A stretch of 64,000 bases of DNA from Ampelocalamus luodianensis (Eukaryota; Streptophyta; Magnoliopsida; Poales; Poaceae): assembly GCA_036346255.1 (NCBI GenBank), contig CM070632.1:52836896-52900895 (forward strand), in the 5' to 3' direction. The notes below the pieces were generated by a model that made no database searches, was not told where the DNA came from, and worked only from the letters and a program-made list of their open reading frames with translations. Of the stretch, positions 33,826-43,773 are shown one piece after another (position 1 is the first letter of the stretch; the number at the start of each line of letters is the position of its first letter). The position numbers and the translations under genes are program-made.

Positions 33826-34600
33826 TATGTCCATTGTAAATATATCTAACAGCATGTTAAAAGAAGAAAGTACTCCAGATGAAACTAATTATACTTAGTG
33901 GAGCTGATAAAGGAAATACTTTAGACAAAGCATATCTAAAAAAAATTGATGAAAGAAATATTTCAGACCAAGTAGATAAATCTAAACTCTATTGGTTTAC
34001 TCCTTTAGATATTAACTAAAGATGATTATGTTCTCGAGTACCCTCCAATTGCAAATATGGGTCAATACACGGAATGGTATCATAATAGGCCATATGAAAT
34101 TTAGTAGTTTAGTACTGTTAAAATAAAACAAATTAATTAGTTAGTGATCAAATGGCATCTTGTATATTGCACCAGCTCTGCCAAACCATCAGTCTTGGAA
34201 GTAGAAGCAAAAAGAGGCAGAATATTCGAGCATATATGTAAATAAGATGCTTCACACGATACGACGGCATTGGTCGGAAGAAGAGACAGGCTGCACCGGA
34301 TTCCGGAATACTATACGAACGTCCACATGTAGGTGGGTGGGCCCACCATTTAACCCGGTCTCACTTTATCGGTGACAGCATCTCCTTGACACGTCACTGG
34401 TGGATAGTTGACCTGGCGGGCCCGCCACGACGAAGACCGCACAAAGTCAGTCAAAGCCGACCAACTAGTTGTGTTGTACTGGTAGTAAGCAGTGGAGTTT
34501 TGGCTAATATAATAATAATGTTTTTTTTTTACATATTTTTATTGTTCTTATTTGTTATACTAAGATGAAATTATTAATAGTGTAAATTTCGATTTGTAGT
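33826..34600. other. Intergenic DNA, no recognised gene
   Basis: AT-rich. Part of 34020-34200 is related to 13965-14018 near the P450. The left end of the hAT element described next must lie here, but I could not fix its inverted repeat. Confidence 0.45.
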
Positions 34601-34604
34601 TTTT

Positions 34605-34798
34605 GTGATAGAAAATCACGATAGTTTTGCTATTGGTAATTACGGGATTTCATCAAAGGAACTTGCATCCTTCGAGAATCTCAATGCCTCAAGCCAATCG
34701 CAAGAGCAAGCAGGAGGAATACCATCATCAGGCTCTACAGTAGCATCTACATCCACAACCATAAGAGCAAAGAGATCCAAGTCGACTACATCGGGGGT
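34605..34798 (+). pseudogene. hAT transposase, N-terminal part
   Basis: An open plus-strand frame ends TIRAKRSKSTTSGV and then meets TAG. The sequence resumes beyond the large insertion with DDFNKITKEDAQG (43768 on), so the original reading was a BED-zinc-finger start of the 'S.VW..F' type, with the Trp codon changed to a stop. The preceding part is Ser/Thr/Gln-rich, as is usual before the BED finger of plant hAT transposases. The insertion site of the Mutator-like element falls exactly here. Confidence 0.75.
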
Positions 34799-34808
34799 CT
34801 AGGATGAT
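34799..34808 (+). repeat. Target-site duplication, left (10 bp)
   Basis: CTAGGATGAT here is repeated exactly at 43764-43773. Ten bases fits the 9-11-bp duplications of Mutator-like elements. Joining the outer flanks through one copy restores the hAT reading frame. Confidence 0.9.
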
Positions 34809-34910
34809 GATTTTTTTTAAAAAAAAAATAATATTATTTTTAAAGATATTTACAAAAATAAATAGCCGTTTAAAAAAATTACAAAAATGTGCCTCTGCCG
34901 CTTGATTGAA
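34809..34910 (+). repeat. Left TIR of the Mutator-like element
   Basis: AT-rich and complementary to about 43675-43763. Near-perfect from the poly-T/A start through 'atagccgtttaaaaaaatt' to 'gcttgattgaat'. Confidence 0.9.
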
Positions 34911-34926
34911 TCTGGCGACAGAACTA

Positions 34927-35031
34927 TCGCCAGCTCAATCGGCGACAGGAACTCGTCGCCACTCGCGGCCGGGCCGCTTCTGCCGCCGATTGAACTAGCG
35001 ATAGGTTCATGTCGCCAGTTCAACTGGCGAC
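34927..35031 (+). promoter_or_regulatory. Palindrome cluster and promoter of the PMD gene
   Basis: Three copies of a 19-bp palindromic motif lie at 34927-34945 (imperfect), 34983-35001 (degenerate) and 35012-35030. The last, TCGCCAGTTCAACTGGCGA, has perfect 9-bp arms around one central base, extended by G/C to ten. Twelve bases after it is a TATA box (tataaaat, 35043-35050). The same motif, identical in sequence, sits at the equivalent place before the transposase gene. Confidence 0.8.
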
Positions 35032-35202
35032 AAAGGACAGACTATAAAATCCCCAAAAAATCAATCTAGAATTCATTTTAATTCCAGAAAAAATAAGAGA
35101 GGTTGGAGAGGGAGAGAAGAAATTGCGGCGAAACCCTGTCGGTTCGTGGCGGTGGAGAGAGATTGATAGACCATCAGTTTCGATCGATCATCTTGTGTTG
35201 CA

Positions 35203-35805
35203 GGTAAATATTTCTGAAACTGTGTATGTTACGTCCAAACTTTGTAGGTTAGCAAACGACAATAGCGACATAGAATTGAGTAGGTCAGATACATGTAGTC
35301 GAACTCTGTAGTACATATTTTGAGTTGATTAGCGACGTAGAATTGCGACTATAGCGACATAGAATTGAGTAGGTTACATAAATTTAGTCGAACATGTGCA
35401 GTACATATTTTGAGTTGTGTAGCGACATAGAAATGCGACAATAGCGATATAGAATCGAGTAGGTTACATAAATGTAGCCGAACTGTGTAGTACATATTTT
35501 GAGTTGGACATAGAATTGCGACAATAGCGACATAGAATTGAGTATGGCGCTGGTTGACCGCTGTAGTAACATAATTGATGCACGATACATTTTTGATTTG
35601 TGAGAAAAACACGGAGTAGCTGTTTAGGTCTAAAAAACAATGAGAATATTTGTGTGCGGTTATTAGTTGTGTTAGCGCGCGGTCAATATCCTGTTAGTAC
35701 GCTGTTATTAGTTGTATTAGTGCGCGGTCAATTTCGTAGTTGCTACATAGGCTATGTAAAGATGCATGGAAAAAATATGAACTTTCTATCTTACTGCATT
35801 TTCAG
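35203..35805 (+). other. 5' UTR intron of the PMD gene with tandem repeats
   Basis: A donor (cag|gtaaat, 35203) and an acceptor (ttttcag, ending at about 35805) frame an intron directly before the ATG at 35808. From 35263 to about 35545 it holds three tandem units of 90, 90 and 82 bp starting 'agcgacatagaattgagtag', and part of a fourth. No coding. Confidence 0.65.
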
Positions 35806-35807
35806 GT

Positions 35808-38463
35808 ATGGCCGACGCGAGTGAGTACGAGTTGCTTAACCCAGTGATTGACCAGCGTCACCGTAGCCGCCTCAGTACCGTGCTCCCTCCAGAGGGCGAG
35901 GCGCCGATAGAGCTAGGGGCGTTTCGGCTACGCACCCCCATCAGGGCATGGAGGCTGCACCGAGACTGGATTCCGAGGTACGTGAAGTTGTGTCCTTCAT
36001 GCACTCAATGGCGGTCTGATTATTTTGCGTTGACTCCTGTTTGTGCTTAATCGTTTGGACGCAGGTTGAGAGCGGCAGGCCTCCTTCCACTCGCGAGGAT
36101 GGTGGAGGCGACGGTGGAGGACGATCAGGACCAGCGTGCTGGTCGTACGTCTAGGCGTTTTCCGTACGACCGGGCCCTACTGACGGCGCTGGTTGACCGC
36201 TGGAGGCCAGAGACCCACACGTTCCATCTCCGTGCGGGAGATGACGCCGACGCTGCAGATGTGAGCTACCTCACCGGGTTGCCCTGCGCAGGCGCTCCGA
36301 TGGTGGCGCACGACGTCCCCGCCACGTGGCGCACGGACCTCTTAGCCAGGTTCCGCGATATCCTGCCGCCAGCAAATACAGACGTCGAGTTCAAGAACCG
36401 CACGCCCACGCGAAGTGGATCCGCCGATTCACGTAAGTGTTTTCCTAACTATTTTTCTCTCGTAACAATTCGTTTGTGAACCCTGCTGACGTTTACGTGT
36501 CTTCTTGCAGCCCGAGCGTATGGACACGGACGCAGCGCCCGTCACTGTTACGAGGCACTTCGAGGCCTACCTGCTGTGGTTGTTCGGGTGGGTGATGTTC
36601 CTGAGCTCCCACGGCGACAGCGTGGACAAGCACTACATCCGGTACACGCGGGAGGTGGCGGAGTCACCGATCGAGCGGATCCCGCAGTACGCGTGGGGTC
36701 CGACCGTGCTATGTGCGACGTACCGCGCACTGTGCGACGCGTGCCAGCGTTGGCGTGACGGCGCCATCCTCTCGAGATGCCCGCTCCACCGCACCGTGGT
36801 CGTTGAGCGTTTCAGATCGGACGACCACATGTGGACTTGAGCGCGACGGATGGCTTGTACGCCCCGCAGGGCGACTGGACCGGCCGACCATGGGCACTTT
36901 GTGGTGCCGCCGACGTTAGTTTCGTAATCATTTGTTATTTTCATTTTGCGATCGTTATTCTCGTGTGCTAAGTTTGCGGTGTTGTATTGCACAGTCACCT
37001 TCACGCCGATCACCTCGCAGGCTCCTACCAGAGTACGCTGCGATGTTCGATCGGTGACCGACGCATCGCGTCATCCGACCCCGCATCTGATGGCGATCGG
37101 GTGATGGCGCGCGCTTCAACGGCTGCCGGTGCGTGCACGCGAGACTACGATGTCTTGGTACACGCGAGTGCCTGGTGCACGACATCTTCGTGGAGGAGTA
37201 CCGATACACGGGTCATGCGCCGATTCGATCGCGACAGAGGTCCCAGCCTTTGGGGAGGCGGTGCCGGGCACGACACGCCGTAAGTTCACTATGTGTTACA
37301 ATATGTGTTACATCGCAACCAAATATTTTTCTTGCCGCCCACAGTACACTAGGAAGGAGTTCGGGCACGATGTCCCGGTCGGACAGATGACCCCTTGGGT
37401 GGCCGATTGAGTGCGCGCGACGAGACCCTCGTCGAGGTTACTGACGAGGCCTACAACCCCAGACGCACGAGCACTACATGGAGTGGTACTCGGCTCGGGA
37501 CGAGGCTACGTTGCGTCCGGTCGTGGTCGACCACCGCCGACATGTGTCCGCGACGTCCGACACGCACTACCCACCCACCGACCGCTTTCCGCCGCAGCAC
37601 GTACTCAATATTACATATTTCATATTTAATTTGACATACTTACGTGTACAACTTCATGATTACATGCGGTGGATCTTCACCGGAGGTCGCCGAGATGGTA
37701 GACTCGCGCAAAGACATGGCAATGTCGGGAGATCGAGGGCTCCGCACAGATCGGGAGGCGAAGACGCTGAATGCGGACGCGATCGTCGCGACGCCGACCG
37801 ACCGGTGGACCGAAAGCGGTCGAGGACGAGGGGTCAGCCGAGGTGGTAGGACACAGCCTCCTGATCCGCACGTGGCGGGCACGTCGGCGTGGCAGGGCGG
37901 GGGGAGCACCTTCGGACATGCGGGGGGTGAGTTCGACACGGTGACGTCGCTTCTTCATTTCATTTGGAACCTCATAAGTTTGTAACGACGATCTTCTGTT
38001 ACAGGTCCTCAGCTCCACCCGTACGCGGGCCAGGACTATGCCGCGTCGTCCGAGCACATCTTTGGGCCAACAGGTAAGTTTCGTTTGCTTGCGTAACGTA
38101 CTTTTAGTCATGACTATCTTCGTAACCTCATTCTTTGCAGCAACGGATTGGGAGGACGATACATTCTCCGCCGGCGATGCAGACCTATCGGCACCCATCG
38201 ATTACTTCTTCAGGGATCCGCGTGACACGCAGTTCTCTTTGGAGGCTTCGCAGCTGTACGGTGCGCCGAGTATGACCCAGGCGACGCAGGATCAGCCGAC
38301 GCAGACCCAGACGACGAAGGATCAGCCGACGCAGGATCAGCCGACGCAGGAGCAGCCCCTCGCTACACCACCGCGGACTTCTCGCGGTCCAGATTCAGCA
38401 CCGACTTCGACGCAGCGTAGCAGAATGACGGCAGAGGCCCGGACGACACGCGGTGCGAGCTAA
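35808..38463 (+). pseudogene. Plant mobile domain (PMD) gene, transposon-borne
   Basis: Exon 35808-35977 (ELGAFRLRTPIRAWRLHRDWIPR) joins cleanly to 36065 on (LRAAGLLPLARMVE; DRWRPETHTFHL; VSYLTGLPCAGAPMV). Next comes an exon from 36511 (FEAYLLWLFGWVMFLSSHGDSV; IPQYAWG). A later exon (about 36990-37280) reads MFDRLTDA and VHDIFVEEYRYTGHAPIRS. A C-terminal region (37345-37540) reads TRKEFGHDVPVGQMTPWV. The last exons end with an acidic stretch and a TQDQP-type repeat before TAA. This is the PMD family (MAIN/MAIL1-like, 'PP7 long-form'-like), whose genic members act in gene silencing. Several frameshifts (near 36400, 36820, 37100, 37400) make this copy non-functional as read. Exon limits after 36840 are approximate. 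Confidence 0.82.
38285..38360 (+). repeat. 15-bp coding repeat in the PMD C-terminus
   Basis: About five units of 'acgcaggatcagccg' and variants encode repeated TQDQP-like pentapeptides near the end of the PMD gene. Confidence 0.75.
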
Positions 38464-39048
38464 GAGGGACGCCATTAGATTTTCCTTTATATATTTTTTC
38501 TTCATTATGCCAATCGTAGTTATGAAATCTTTTGAATATCGAACACGGCTTTCTTTGACGATCCAACTGTTCGCAACGACGCGATAAAACGAGCTAGGTT
38601 TTTTTGGCGATGCGACAACACGCGCCGACAGAGTCCTTAAAGGCGCGCTCGTCTTGTAGCATCCCCCTTAAAAGTTAGCCAGAGTATGCACCTTTTCAGG
38701 ACGATGTGACCACACCGGCTAGTTTTTCAGGACGATGGCACCAGAGTAGACCGCTTTTCAGAACGATGTGACTAGGTGGACCACCTTTTCGGGACGATGT
38801 GACCACACGGGCTTGCTTTTCGTGACGATGTGACTACATCGCTAGCTTTTCAGACGATGTGACGGATGGGCTTGCTTTCGGGACGATGTGACTACACGGA
38901 CTACCTTTTTCAGACGATGTGACGGCGGGCGGCTTTTGTGGACGACTTACCAAGGCGAAGCCCGACAACGGCTCCATCCACTCCGGCTATAAATACAACA
39001 GTAACTCGTCCAACTAGTCCACAACAAAGCACCACCAAGTAGAAAACA
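38464..39048. repeat. Tandem 30-35-bp repeat array between element genes
   Basis: From about 38690 to 38940, seven to eight units share 'cttttcgggacgatgtgac' followed by a variable 12-16 bases ('tacacggactac', 'cacacgggcttg'). A TATA box (ctataaatac) lies at 38988-38997, about 50 bp before the ATG at 39049. The array therefore occupies the promoter region of the middle ORF. Confidence 0.75.
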
Positions 39049-39790
39049 TGGACAAGGAGAAGGAATGGGAGAAAATCCGCAATCTTTTGAAGGGTGGTGT
39101 CTCCCCATGAAACCACCGCCGCTATCATGCCGCTAGTCGAGAGCCTTTCACCCACCAAACCTTTCCGAATCGTGGATCTTAGGAAGTCGCCTCGAGCACG
39201 CCCAACGATTTCGGGACCACCGCGACCCCTCCTATGCTCGCGAACGCCTCGGAAGGACCCCGATAGGGTGACACCCCTATCTTTGGTGTAGGGACGCTTG
39301 CAAGTGTGTGAAATCAACCGATGAGTGGACCATTGGCGGCGCTATTGGTCTTTGCCCAAACTACGCCGTTGATCGCAACAACAGCATCCGTAATGAAACC
39401 CTATTTCATGGTACAATACTTTTTCATTCCGAATACGGGTAACGAACTCTCTTTACCCACCGCATCTCGCCACCACTATGCGACTTCGGCGGTGGATCGA
39501 CGACAAGATCCACCCCTACGACATGTGGTCGTTCTTTGAGACGGAAGAGGCGGGCCAGTGAGCACATCGAGACCCGTGAAAGGCGCTCAAAGAGTTGAAA
39601 GTCGAGCAGCCGAGCAAGGTAGGCGGGACAGCAACGCGAGGAGCGAGGCGTGAGCATGCGAGGCGACGGAGGCCGAGAAGGAGCGAAGAGGGCCATCGCG
39701 GCGAGCCAAGGCGCAAGGCGAGGAGTACAACGCCGAGCCGCCCGTAAGGGTAAATGGCCACGTTCGACTCGAGAGTTCTACCATATTCCT
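39049..39790 (+). pseudogene. Possible third ORF of the Mutator-like element
   Basis: An ATG 50 bp after a TATA box begins MDKEKEWEKIRNLLKGGVSP and then meets a stop. Open stretches in all three frames continue to about 39790, ending in an Arg/Glu/Ala-rich region suggestive of a coiled coil. No family is recognised. Its promoter-like start and its place between two same-strand genes argue that it was once a gene, but the frame is too damaged to describe. Confidence 0.4.
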
Positions 39791-40031
39791 CCACATGTCC
39801 CATGTATTTCGTTTTCCCTAAAGGCATGTGTGTACCGTGCTCGGTTCGTTCTCCTGCGTGCCATGTAATCCCCTTGTCGGATGAAATGTCGTGTGGTTAT
39901 CGTTGAGTCATTCCCGAACGCATTTTAGTATCGCCTGCCTTGGTACGTACGAATCATTAATCCCTCAATCGTCCTCCAAAAAATCTTCCAACATTGCACA
40001 ACAACAAATAGCGACTGGCGACAGCACGGTA

Positions 40032-40101
40032 TCGCCAGTTCAACTGGCGACAGGAAGGTATCGCCGATTAAACTGGCGACAGGGCCTGACCTCTACAAAA
40101 T
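40032..40101 (+). promoter_or_regulatory. Palindrome pair and promoter of the transposase gene
   Basis: TCGCCAGTTCAACTGGCGA at 40032-40050 is identical to the copy at 35012-35030. A second, TCGCCGATTAAACTGGCGA, lies at 40061-40079. A TATA-like tacaaaat (40094-40101) follows 14 bases later. A 5' UTR with an intron (donor at about 40219, acceptor ending 40357) leads to the ATG at 40368. Confidence 0.78.
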
Positions 40102-40367
40102 CCTCTTGCAACCGTCGAAATTCCACACAGGACTCAGTCTTACTCAACCAAAAGCGAAGGACACAGAGAGGAGGACGAGAAAAGCTAGCGAAGCGCTGTT
40201 CGTCCTGTTGCCCACCCCTCGGGTAATTTTCTTAACAGAACGGATTACATGATTCTTGATGTGCTGTTACGTAGTGAAGTCTGTTTTACATAGTTTTTTG
40301 GTGGGATATTTAGTTGCACATATGTAGTTCATGGTGTAAATGTTCTTCACACTGCAGTACGTCAAAT

Positions 40368-43001
40368 ATGTCCGACGTCGTCAATTTCAAAATTTACTAC
40401 GGCCGAGGGACTATTATGGAGGGTCCCGAGGGAATTGATTTGAGTTATTTCACCGCGGACGCGTGCCTACCAAGACACGAGCAACGTACATTCGGCGATG
40501 TGATGCGGTGGTTGTTCCACACGCCCAAGTGGACGGTGATGTCTACGATCCGACATTGAGTTGCCTCGCCCGGCAGGGGCGGCCACGTATTGGGAGTTAG
40601 TGCAACTAAAGGGAACAAATTCATGGCGGTCGTATATACGCATGGCGAGGGAGAGGGGTGAAATTGGTCCTTCGGTCCAGCGTTTGCAAAATCCACTCCT
40701 GCATCTGCGCGAGAACAAGTAGGAGTTGTCGACACCGAGGAAGAAATAGGTGACTCGGTAGCGCGCACACCAGCGTAAGGGCAAGAGGTTGCCGATGTCG
40801 CGAGTTACCTCGTTCGATGAGACAAAGCAGTGGGCTTGCCGACGAGGAGAGGAGCTGGAAGACACGGTGGAAATGATGGAGCTCAAGACCAAGACTACAT
40901 GGCATTGTCAGAAGATGAAGGTTCCGATGACGACGATGATGCGACCAAAGTGAGCGGTTCCATCCGAGTGGAACACATACCGATTCGAGAACCTCGTGGT
41001 CAACGAGGCTCCCATGTACCATGGGAGTACGACGAGCGAGGTCGGACTAGGAGCTACGTACAAATGCAAGGAGGCGCGCAAGATGCGGTCAAATTACGGG
41101 CATTGTCGGTTCGACGACATTCACCGTCGTCAAGTCTACCCCAAGATGCTACGACGTGAAGTGCGGCATTGAGGATGCCTGGCGCGTGCACGCTTTTCAC
41201 CCAAGTGGAATACCTCGGAAGTGCTCCATAGTGGTCCTCACACATGCGTCGTCATTGAGTCGCCGCAGCCCCACCGGAACTTGTCATCGAGCTTCATTGC
41301 CAATCTCATGTACGGTGAGATCGTGGACAACCTAGATTTGAGCCACGATCCATCATTCGCCATTGAGGCAAGGTTCGAAGACACTATCGGCTATGCCAAG
41401 GCTTGGAGGGCAAAGCAGAAGGCATTGGAATCAAGGTTGATGCGCTCGAGGATTCCTACCACAACCTCCCGGCAACCGAGTCATACAAGACAGAATCCGG
41501 CACTCATGTCGACATTCAAGACGCCACACATCCGGCGGCCTAATAAGAGGGTACTACAACGAGCATTCTTCGCGTTTGGTCCATGCATCAATGCATTAAA
41601 GATCGTCGCCCAATCTTGTGTATCGATGGCACATTCTCGATTGGCGGTACAAGGGCTGACATCGACCGCAATAGCGACGGACGGAAACAATCAAGTTCTT
41701 CTCAGGCATTCGCTTTCGTTGGCGAGAACACTGATAGTGGCCGTGGTTCTTGAAGAATGTGAGGATTTCTGTTGTGCAGGACCGTCCCAACGTATGCCTC
41801 ATACATGACCTAAGACGCGGGCTGCTGCGTGCAATAACACAACACAAACGAGGAGAGAACGTTCCACTTCCATGGCCGAATCTACAGAGCGGTGGTGCAT
41901 GAGGCACGGGTGCAAACTTCTATAAGCGATTCAACAAGAACTTGATGAACATGTTCAAACGCTCAGGCAACCGTAACCAGCAGCGTAAGTTCGACACACT
42001 CTGGAAGATTCTGGACGACCGGACAAAAACCCACAGAAGGGAGGCATCGACAAGGGCCGCCCCAAGCGCCGACCAGAGCCCCCCAAGCATTGCCACAGCT
42101 ACCCACAGACGCTCCTAGTGTCACGAGGAAGACTGGGGCACAGGTCAAAAGCTTCTCAGACTGGATTGAGCACGAGCCTAAGGAGAAGTGGTCGCTGCTG
42201 CATGACAGGGGTGGTGCTCGATACGGTATCATGACAACCAACCTAGCCGATGTCTACAATCGGGTCATGCGCGCGCAGTGCCTCCCTTTGGTTGGTATTG
42301 TGGAGGCAATTCTCGCGGTACCATAAACTACTTTGTTAACAGATGCGGCAATGCGCCGCCACCATGACAATGACGAGTACTCTACTCCGCCATGATCACC
42401 GCATACATGGAGGAGGAGAGCAAGAAGGGTGAGATGCACCGGCATTCAAGATGGGCACGAGGAGCTTCGCCGAGATAATGTGCGAGGATAAAGGCGTCGC
42501 GGGACTAACCGCGAGGATCACCCATGAGTGCACGCTACGCCGCGATAGCTGCGTTTGCACTTGTAACAAGCCCCTTCTTCTGCATAGGCCCTGCTCCCAT
42601 GTCATGGCCGCCTGTTCGACGGTGGCGCAGCATCCCGGTCAGTACCTCTCTCACTATTTCACCAAGGAGGCGGTGATGCAAACATGGAGTGGAGAGATGT
42701 ATGGTTACGCTGTTGTTGGCCATTTCACTGTCCATCCATCCTGGGAGCAACTAATGCGGGCGCGGACATTGGTAGGCTCAAGGAAAGGTTGGCGGCGGCA
42801 GTACGACGCATCGTGAACGATATGGACGAGCGCGGCGAACGTCGCACGAAGAAGTGCTCCATTTGCAGGGAGTCTGGCCACACCTTCAAGACATGCCCCA
42901 CGCGAAATACTCAGGACCAAGGAGACATCGGCATTCCGGACGTCACCACGGGGACCTCGTCCGGTGCCCCGACTAGAGGCAGTCCACATGGGAGACGTTG
43001 A
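40368..43001 (+). pseudogene. mudrA-type MULE transposase
   Basis: The start MSDVVNFKIYYGRG with IMEGPEGIDLSYF matches the N-terminal PB1-like region of plant MULE transposases. An acidic stretch (SEDEGSDDDDD) follows at about 40910. Then come the MuDR DNA-binding region (WRVHAFHPKWN, HRNLSSSFIANLMYGEIVDN, YAKAWRAKQKALE) and the start of the transposase core (RAFFAFGPCINALK, ILCIDGTFS with a catalytic Asp). The C-terminal part has FSDWIEHEPKEKWSLLHD, a SWIM zinc finger (CTCNKPLLLHRPCSHVMAAC) and a CCHC knuckle (CSICRESGHTFKTC). At least six frame changes or stops are present (near 40557, 40770, 41130, 41460-41760, 41900-42080, 42325, 42770). It would cut and join the element ends; as read it is dead. 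Confidence 0.9.
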
Positions 43002-43118
43002 CGTCGCGACCACGACAAAAATATTATTATCAATGTTGTCAATTATCATTTTAGTTAAGTGTTATGACGTTCTTACGCAAGATTACGTAATATCGAGTAC
43101 GAATTCCCGATCGAATGA

Positions 43119-43508
43119 CAATATCACTTATCTTCCTTTTTACGAATCATTCATACCTCAAACTTCCTCGCTAAATTCTCCAAAATTAACCGTAGTAGAA
43201 CAACATACGATGATGATAAAATGTTATTACGAGTCTAAATGATTTGCATCGTTTAAAATTTATGAAAATCACAAACCGCCTAAGTGAAATAGGAAAATAA
43301 GGGTTGGGAATGGCAATATCACTTATCTTCCTTTTTTGAATCGTTCATACCTCAAACGTCCTCGCTAAATTCTCCAAAATTAACCGTAGTAGAACAACAT
43401 ACGATGATGATAAAATGTTATTACGAGTCCAACAGATTTCGCATCGTTTAAAATGTATGAAAATCACAAACCGCCTAAGTGAAATAGGGAAAATCAAAAA
43501 GCGGCTAG
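43119..43508. repeat. 195-bp tandem duplication near the right end
   Basis: The block starting 'caatatcacttatcttcc' at 43119 recurs at 43314 with few changes, up to about 43500. It is non-coding and lies between the transposase stop and the right palindrome cluster. Confidence 0.85.
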
Positions 43509-43521
43509 GGTTGGGAATGAA

Positions 43522-43653
43522 TCGCGATTCAATCGGCGATAGTTCTGTCGCCGATTGAATCGGCGATTCATTCTGCCGCCGATTCAATCAAGCGATTCAT
43601 TCCCGCAATCGCGGCAGGCGGGGACAGAGTTCGATCGCCGATTGAACCGGCGA
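43522..43653. promoter_or_regulatory. Right subterminal palindrome cluster
   Basis: Copies of the 19-bp motif lie at 43522-43539 (short), 43548-43566 (TCGCCGATTGAATCGGCGA, perfect arms), about 43576-43594 (degenerate) and 43635-43653 (TCGCCGATTGAACCGGCGA). The right TIR follows directly. The arrangement mirrors that at the left end. Confidence 0.8.
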
Positions 43654-43674
43654 CAGAATGAATCGCCATTCAAT

Positions 43675-43763
43675 CAAGCACAGAGGCACATTTTTGTAAT
43701 TTTTTTAAACGGCTATTTATTTTTGTAAATATCTTTAAAAATAATATTATTTAAAAAAAATTC
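43675..43763 (-). repeat. Right TIR of the Mutator-like element
   Basis: Inverted partner of the left TIR, followed at 43764-43773 by the second CTAGGATGAT. Confidence 0.9.
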
Positions 43764-43773
43764 CTAGGATGAT

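Larger units (their letters stand above)
34809..43763 (+). mobile_element. Mutator-like element with PMD gene and transposase
   Basis: An 8955-bp element has long terminal inverted repeats (about 100 bp, beginning GATTTTTTTTAAA on the left and, inverted, GAATTTTTTTTAAAT on the right). Both arms share 'aaagatatttacaaaaataa' and 'acaaaaatgtgcctctg'. It has a perfect 10-bp target duplication. Inside are a plant-mobile-domain gene (35808-38463), a possible middle ORF (39049-39790) and a mudrA-type transposase gene (40368-43001), all on the plus strand and all broken. Both termini and the internal promoter carry a repeated 19-bp palindrome. It is nested in an older hAT gene. Confidence 0.93.

Noticed and set aside
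38690..38940. 30-35-bp array considered as CRISPR or satellite
   Set aside because: The variable parts are short and related to one another, and the array lies inside a transposon promoter region.
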